Positions 15,070 to 17,592 of a stretch of DNA of 17,592 bases are shown here, in pieces. Source of the DNA: CAYLZO01 sp964387775. GTDB taxonomy: Bacteria > Chloroflexota > Anaerolineae > JAAYZQ01. The stretch covers positions 1-17,592 of the forward strand of contig CAYLZO010000099.1 in NCBI GenBank assembly GCA_964387775.1. The letters run 5' to 3'. A program made the translations under genes and the position numbers. The notes below the pieces were generated by a model. It was not told the origin of the DNA. It searched no databases and was given only the letters and a program-made list of their open reading frames with translations. Within the stretch, counting starts at the first letter, position 1. Each line of letters opens with the position of its first letter.

Positions 15070-15155
15070 GCAGAAGCCTACGTCACACCACTTGCGACTT
15101 CCGGCACGATATCAACGTATAACCACATAGAGCATTCACATCGGGAGGGGAGAGC

Positions 15156-15527
15156 ATGAGCACCGGCAAGATCATCGGGTACGTGGTGGCAGGCATTCTG
15201 TTGTTGTTTGGCGTTCTGTGGCTCCTGTCGGCCTTTAGCGCCGACGCGCCCAGTCCGGGCGGGCGGCTGCTGGTGGGCGGCATTCTGGTGCTTCTGGGCC
15301 TGGGCATCATCGTCGCCATCCGCCTGCGCGAACCCAAACCGGAGCAAGAAGTCACCATCCGCCAGCAGATCGACCTCAGCGGCGACGTGGACCTGGAGAC
15401 CCTCAAGTGCCAGAACTGCGGCGCCCAGTTGGACAAGGAGGCCATCAGCCTGGCCCAGGGGGCCATCGTGGTCACCTGCCCCTACTGTAATACCACCTAT
15501 CAGATGGTCGAAGAGCCCAAGTGGTAG
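15156..15527 (+). CDS. Small two-helix membrane protein with a C-terminal zinc ribbon
   Basis: 123 residues; I do not recognise a named family. Two membrane helices (IIGYVVAGILLLFGVLWLLS, about 5-24, and LLVGGILVLLGLGIIVAI, about 38-56) are separated by a short Pro/Gly loop. A charged stretch follows, then a zinc-ribbon-like domain with CxxC pairs (CQNCGAQL and CPYCNTTY, about 88-112) as the likely cytoplasmic tail. The start is firm: GGGAGGGG lies 5 bases before the ATG. It sits 86 bases after the LysM gene and 47 bases before the DUF2207-like gene, all on the same strand, so it probably belongs to an envelope set with them. The tail may bind nucleic acid or a partner protein; nothing in the sequence decides this. 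Confidence 0.8.
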   Translation: MSTGKIIGYVVAGILLLFGVLWLLSAFSADAPSPGGRLLVGGILVLLGLGIIVAIRLREPKPEQEVTIRQQIDLSGDVDLETLKCQNCGAQLDKEAISLAQGAIVVTCPYCNTTYQMVEEPKW

Positions 15528-15574
15528 TCCCGCCAGCGGATTGGCATAGAAGCGCAAGAGTGAAAGGAACGGCG

Positions 15575-17248
15575 ATGTTCAGATACAAAAGGATGGCTCT
15601 CGGGGCGACGATCCTGTTGATTGCCTTGAGCACATTAATTCTGGCGCCCATCGTCTTTGCCCAGAATTACAGCTTTAATCTCCAAGAGAACCAGGTCGAT
15701 CTCTACATCAACCAGGATGGCACGGTGGACATTGTCTACGACCTGACCTTCGCCAACGATCCCGGCGCGGACCCCATCGACGTGGTGGACGTGGGCCTGC
15801 CCAACGACAGCTATCGCCTCTCCGAGGTCCAGGCCTCCATAGACGGCCGCCCGCTGACCGACATCAGCGATTCGCCCTACGTGGACCACGGCGTGGCCGT
15901 GGAGCTGGGCGGGCAGGCCATCCCGCCGGGGCAGACCGGCACCCTCCACGTCGAGGCGACCGTCCGGGACATGATCTACCAGGACAGTGAGGACGAAGAA
16001 TACGCCAGCCTCGAGTTTTCCCCCACCTGGTTCGACAGCCAGTTCGTGCACGGCACCACCCGCCTGGCGGTGAGGTTTCACTTTCCGCCCGGCGTCACCT
16101 CCGAGGAGCCGCGTTACCACGACAAAGCGTTCACCGATGCCTATTTCGAGAATGACCGGGTGGTTTATGCCTGGATCGACGAGAATGCCAGCGGCAGCCG
16201 GCAATACGTCTTTGGCGTCTCGTTTCCCAAGAGGTACCTGGCGGAAGGCGTCGTTCAAAAGGCGCCGGCTTTCAACATCAACTTTATCAACTTTGGCGCG
16301 ATTTGTAGCAGTCCCATCCTGTGGTTCGTCCTCTTTGGCGCCGGGTGGGCCTTCCTCGCCGTGCTGGGCAGCCGGGCGCAGAAGCGGCGCAAGATGGACT
16401 ACCTGCCGCCATCGCTGGCCGTGGAAGGCACCGGCGTCAAGCGCGGCCTGGCGGCCGTCGAGGCCGCCATTTTGCTCGAAGCCCCACTCAACCGGGTCAT
16501 GACCATGATCCTCTTTGGCCTGGTCAAGAAAGGCGTGCTCGTCGTCGAGTCGGAAAAGCCCCTGCGGGTCCAGGTCCGCGAGGAGGAGCCCGAGGAGGCC
16601 AAGCTCTGGTACTACGAGCGGCGCTTTCTCAAAGCCATCGAGGACAATGGCTCGATGGACGAGGAGGCGCTCCGGGAGCTGGTCATTGACCTCATCGGCG
16701 ACGTAAACAAAAAGCTGGCCGGCTTTAGCCGCAAGGAGACTGAGGCCTACTACCGGGACATCGCCGCCCGGGCCTGGCAGCAGGTCGAAGCGGCCGAAAC
16801 CCCCAAAGTGCTCGGCGAGCGCTGGGGCGAGGGCCTGGAATGGACGATGCTGCAGGACGATTGGGACGACCGCACCCGCGAGGTCTTTTACGACCGGCCG
16901 GTGGTGCTGCCCCACTGGTGGTGGTGGTACCGGCCCTGGGCGGCCAGCACCGGCACCTCCCGGCCATCCTCCATGCCCACTTCCGCACCGGCGCCGTCCA
17001 CAGGGGGCACGCCGGTCACGTTGCCGACGCTGCCCGGCGCCGACTTTGCCAACACCGTGGTCAGCGGCGTCGAGAACGCGGCCAACACGGTGGTCAGCAG
17101 CGTCGAGAGCTTTACGGGCCAGGTGACCCAGACGACCAATCCGCCGCCCAAGTCGTCCAGCTCCAGCAGCAAGAGCGGGGGCTACAGTTGTGCCTGTGCT
17201 TGCGCCTGCGCCGGGTGCGCCTGCGCCTGCGCCGGCGGGGGACGATAG
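15575..17248 (+). CDS. DUF2207-like membrane protein with a cysteine-alanine C-terminal tail
   Basis: 557 residues, function unknown. A signal peptide (about 1-27, ending VFAQN) leads to an extracytoplasmic beta-rich domain (about 28-230, opening YSFNLQENQVDLYINQDGT) typical of DUF2207 proteins. A membrane helix follows at about 247-268 (WFVLFGAGWAFLAVL), then RAQKRR and a cytoplasmic region with EAAILLEAPLNRVMTMILFG and a long helical stretch (about 340-430). Then come a Trp cluster (HWWWWYRPW, W448-W451), a Ser/Thr/Pro linker, a weakly repetitive segment (NTVVSGVENAANTVVSSVES), a Ser run, and a tail with seven cysteines alternating with alanine (C539, C541, C543, C545, C548, C550, C552) before GGGR. 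The start is the ATG at 15575, with AGGA 6 bases upstream. It directly abuts the next gene. The tail could bind metal or be modified; both are guesses. Confidence 0.85.
   Translation: MFRYKRMALGATILLIALSTLILAPIVFAQNYSFNLQENQVDLYINQDGTVDIVYDLTFANDPGADPIDVVDVGLPNDSYRLSEVQASIDGRPLTDISDSPYVDHGVAVELGGQAIPPGQTGTLHVEATVRDMIYQDSEDEEYASLEFSPTWFDSQFVHGTTRLAVRFHFPPGVTSEEPRYHDKAFTDAYFENDRVVYAWIDENASGSRQYVFGVSFPKRYLAEGVVQKAPAFNINFINFGAICSSPILWFVLFGAGWAFLAVLGSRAQKRRKMDYLPPSLAVEGTGVKRGLAAVEAAILLEAPLNRVMTMILFGLVKKGVLVVESEKPLRVQVREEEPEEAKLWYYERRFLKAIEDNGSMDEEALRELVIDLIGDVNKKLAGFSRKETEAYYRDIAARAWQQVEAAETPKVLGERWGEGLEWTMLQDDWDDRTREVFYDRPVVLPHWWWWYRPWAASTGTSRPSSMPTSAPAPSTGGTPVTLPTLPGADFANTVVSGVENAANTVVSSVESFTGQVTQTTNPPPKSSSSSSKSGGYSCACACACAGCACACAGGGR
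17189..17233 (+). repeat. Hexamer-like coding repeat for the Cys-Ala tail
   Basis: Fifteen codons built from near-repeats of TGCGCC/TGTGCC, interrupted once by a GGG glycine codon. They encode the alternating Cys-Ala tail of the DUF2207-like protein. Early codons use TGT/GCT variants and later ones are uniformly TGCGCC, so the tract is not a freshly expanded perfect microsatellite. Confidence 0.8.
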
Positions 17249-17592
17249 ATGGCAGAGACTCGACCGCCGGCCTACGAGCACCGGCTGCGTCAGGGCGGAG
17301 ACCAGATGCTCCGCGAGGCGAGCGCCTTCTTTGCCGGAGAAGGGGGCTTGCACGCCACCTTGCGCCGGCTCGCAGCGCGGCTGGCTGCAGAGGGCATCCC
17401 TTACGCGCTGCTGGGTGGGCTCGCGCTCGGAGAGCACGGCTATCCGCGGCTCACCGAAGGCGTCGATCTGTTGTTGACGCCTGCTGGGCTGAAAGATTTT
17501 CACCAGAAGCTGGTGGGCAAGGGCTATCGCCCGGCCTTTGAAGGGGCACAGAAGGCATTTCGCGATACCGAAACAGGGGTCCGTATCGAAAT
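17249..17592 (+). CDS. Nucleotidyltransferase-like protein (AbiEii/DUF6036-like), 3' end off the window
   Basis: The first 114 residues are visible. The ATG directly follows the previous gene's TAG with no gap, and GGGGGA lies 7 bases upstream, so the two genes should be co-translated. After a helical N-terminus, residues 48-76 read EGIPYALLGGLALGEHGYPR then LTEGVDLLL. This matches the GG...R.T.DVDLL pattern of small nucleotidyltransferase-fold proteins that resemble AbiEii toxins and related enzymes. The first metal-binding Asp of the usual D-V-D is Gly here (G71, V72, D73), so activity is uncertain; a third acidic residue may be E114 at the window edge (VRIE). Whether it is an enzyme, an inactive relative or a toxin-like partner cannot be decided from this fragment. 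Confidence 0.6.
   Translation, partial: MAETRPPAYEHRLRQGGDQMLREASAFFAGEGGLHATLRRLAARLAAEGIPYALLGGLALGEHGYPRLTEGVDLLLTPAGLKDFHQKLVGKGYRPAFEGAQKAFRDTETGVRIE

Noticed and set aside
15066..15081. Six-base-pair hairpin GTAGGC-AGAA-GCCTAC overlapping the stop of the LysM gene
   Set aside because: It is short and has no following T-run, so I do not call it a terminator; it could weakly stabilise the 3' end.
15092..15123. Possible promoter TTGCGA ... TATAAC before the small zinc-ribbon gene
   Set aside because: The spacer is 20 bases, too long for a confident sigma70 promoter, and the gene may simply be read through from the LysM gene.
15635..17503. Open frame of 622 codons on the minus strand
   Set aside because: It is antisense to the DUF2207-like gene and the start of the next gene; no domain is recognisable and no promoter or ribosome binding site supports it.

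Overview
The window is GC-rich DNA with dense genes, short gaps, overlapping operon starts and G/C at most third codon positions. The gene content points to a member of the Chloroflexota (Anaerolineae-like). This rests on three things: proteins with Thr-Pro linkers joining LysM repeats to an N-terminal zinc ribbon, tandem GT-C-like membrane proteins of the '6-pyruvoyl-tetrahydropterin synthase-related'/YfhO-like kind, and a DUF2207-like protein with a Cys-Ala tail. The assignment is inference; no rRNA or other marker gene is present.

Layout. Positions 1-1668 (minus, cut by the left edge) encode a RarA/MgsA AAA+ ATPase with an extra C-terminal methyltransferase-like domain. It diverges from an alpha-glucan phosphorylase (1817-3940, plus), which is followed by ribonuclease D (4008-5180, plus). 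A hairpin terminator lies between ribonuclease D and a convergent UbiA-family polyprenyl-phosphate phosphoribosyltransferase (5257-6189, minus). Back-to-back promoters separate that gene from a five-gene plus-strand operon (6383-13591): the TlyA rRNA methyltransferase, an AI-2E/PerM family membrane protein, and three tandem paralogous polytopic membrane proteins resembling GT-C glycosyltransferases. Every junction in this operon overlaps (8, 4, 11 and 4 bases). After a 209-base gap comes an envelope set on the plus strand: a zinc-ribbon/TM/three-LysM protein (13801-15069), a small two-TM zinc-ribbon protein (15156-15527), a DUF2207-like membrane protein ending in alternating Cys-Ala (15575-17248), and a nucleotidyltransferase-like gene that starts directly after its stop and runs off the right edge.

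How the genes may fit together. The phosphoribosyltransferase would make a polyprenyl-phosphate-linked pentose precursor, and GT-C enzymes use polyprenyl-phosphate sugars, so the divergent pair around 6190-6382 may serve one cell-surface glycan route. The genes from 13801 onward look like envelope functions.

The most notable signals are: (1) the RarA-methyltransferase fusion; (2) three genes whose sigma70-type promoters sit so close to the ATG that the mRNAs should be leaderless or nearly so; (3) period-7 tandem repeats inside or at the start of the GT-C-like genes, at least two of them translated; (4) loss of the Asp-His-Asp loop motif and a different C-terminal domain in the first of the three paralogues; (5) the CxCxCxC-G-CxCxC tail of the DUF2207-like protein.
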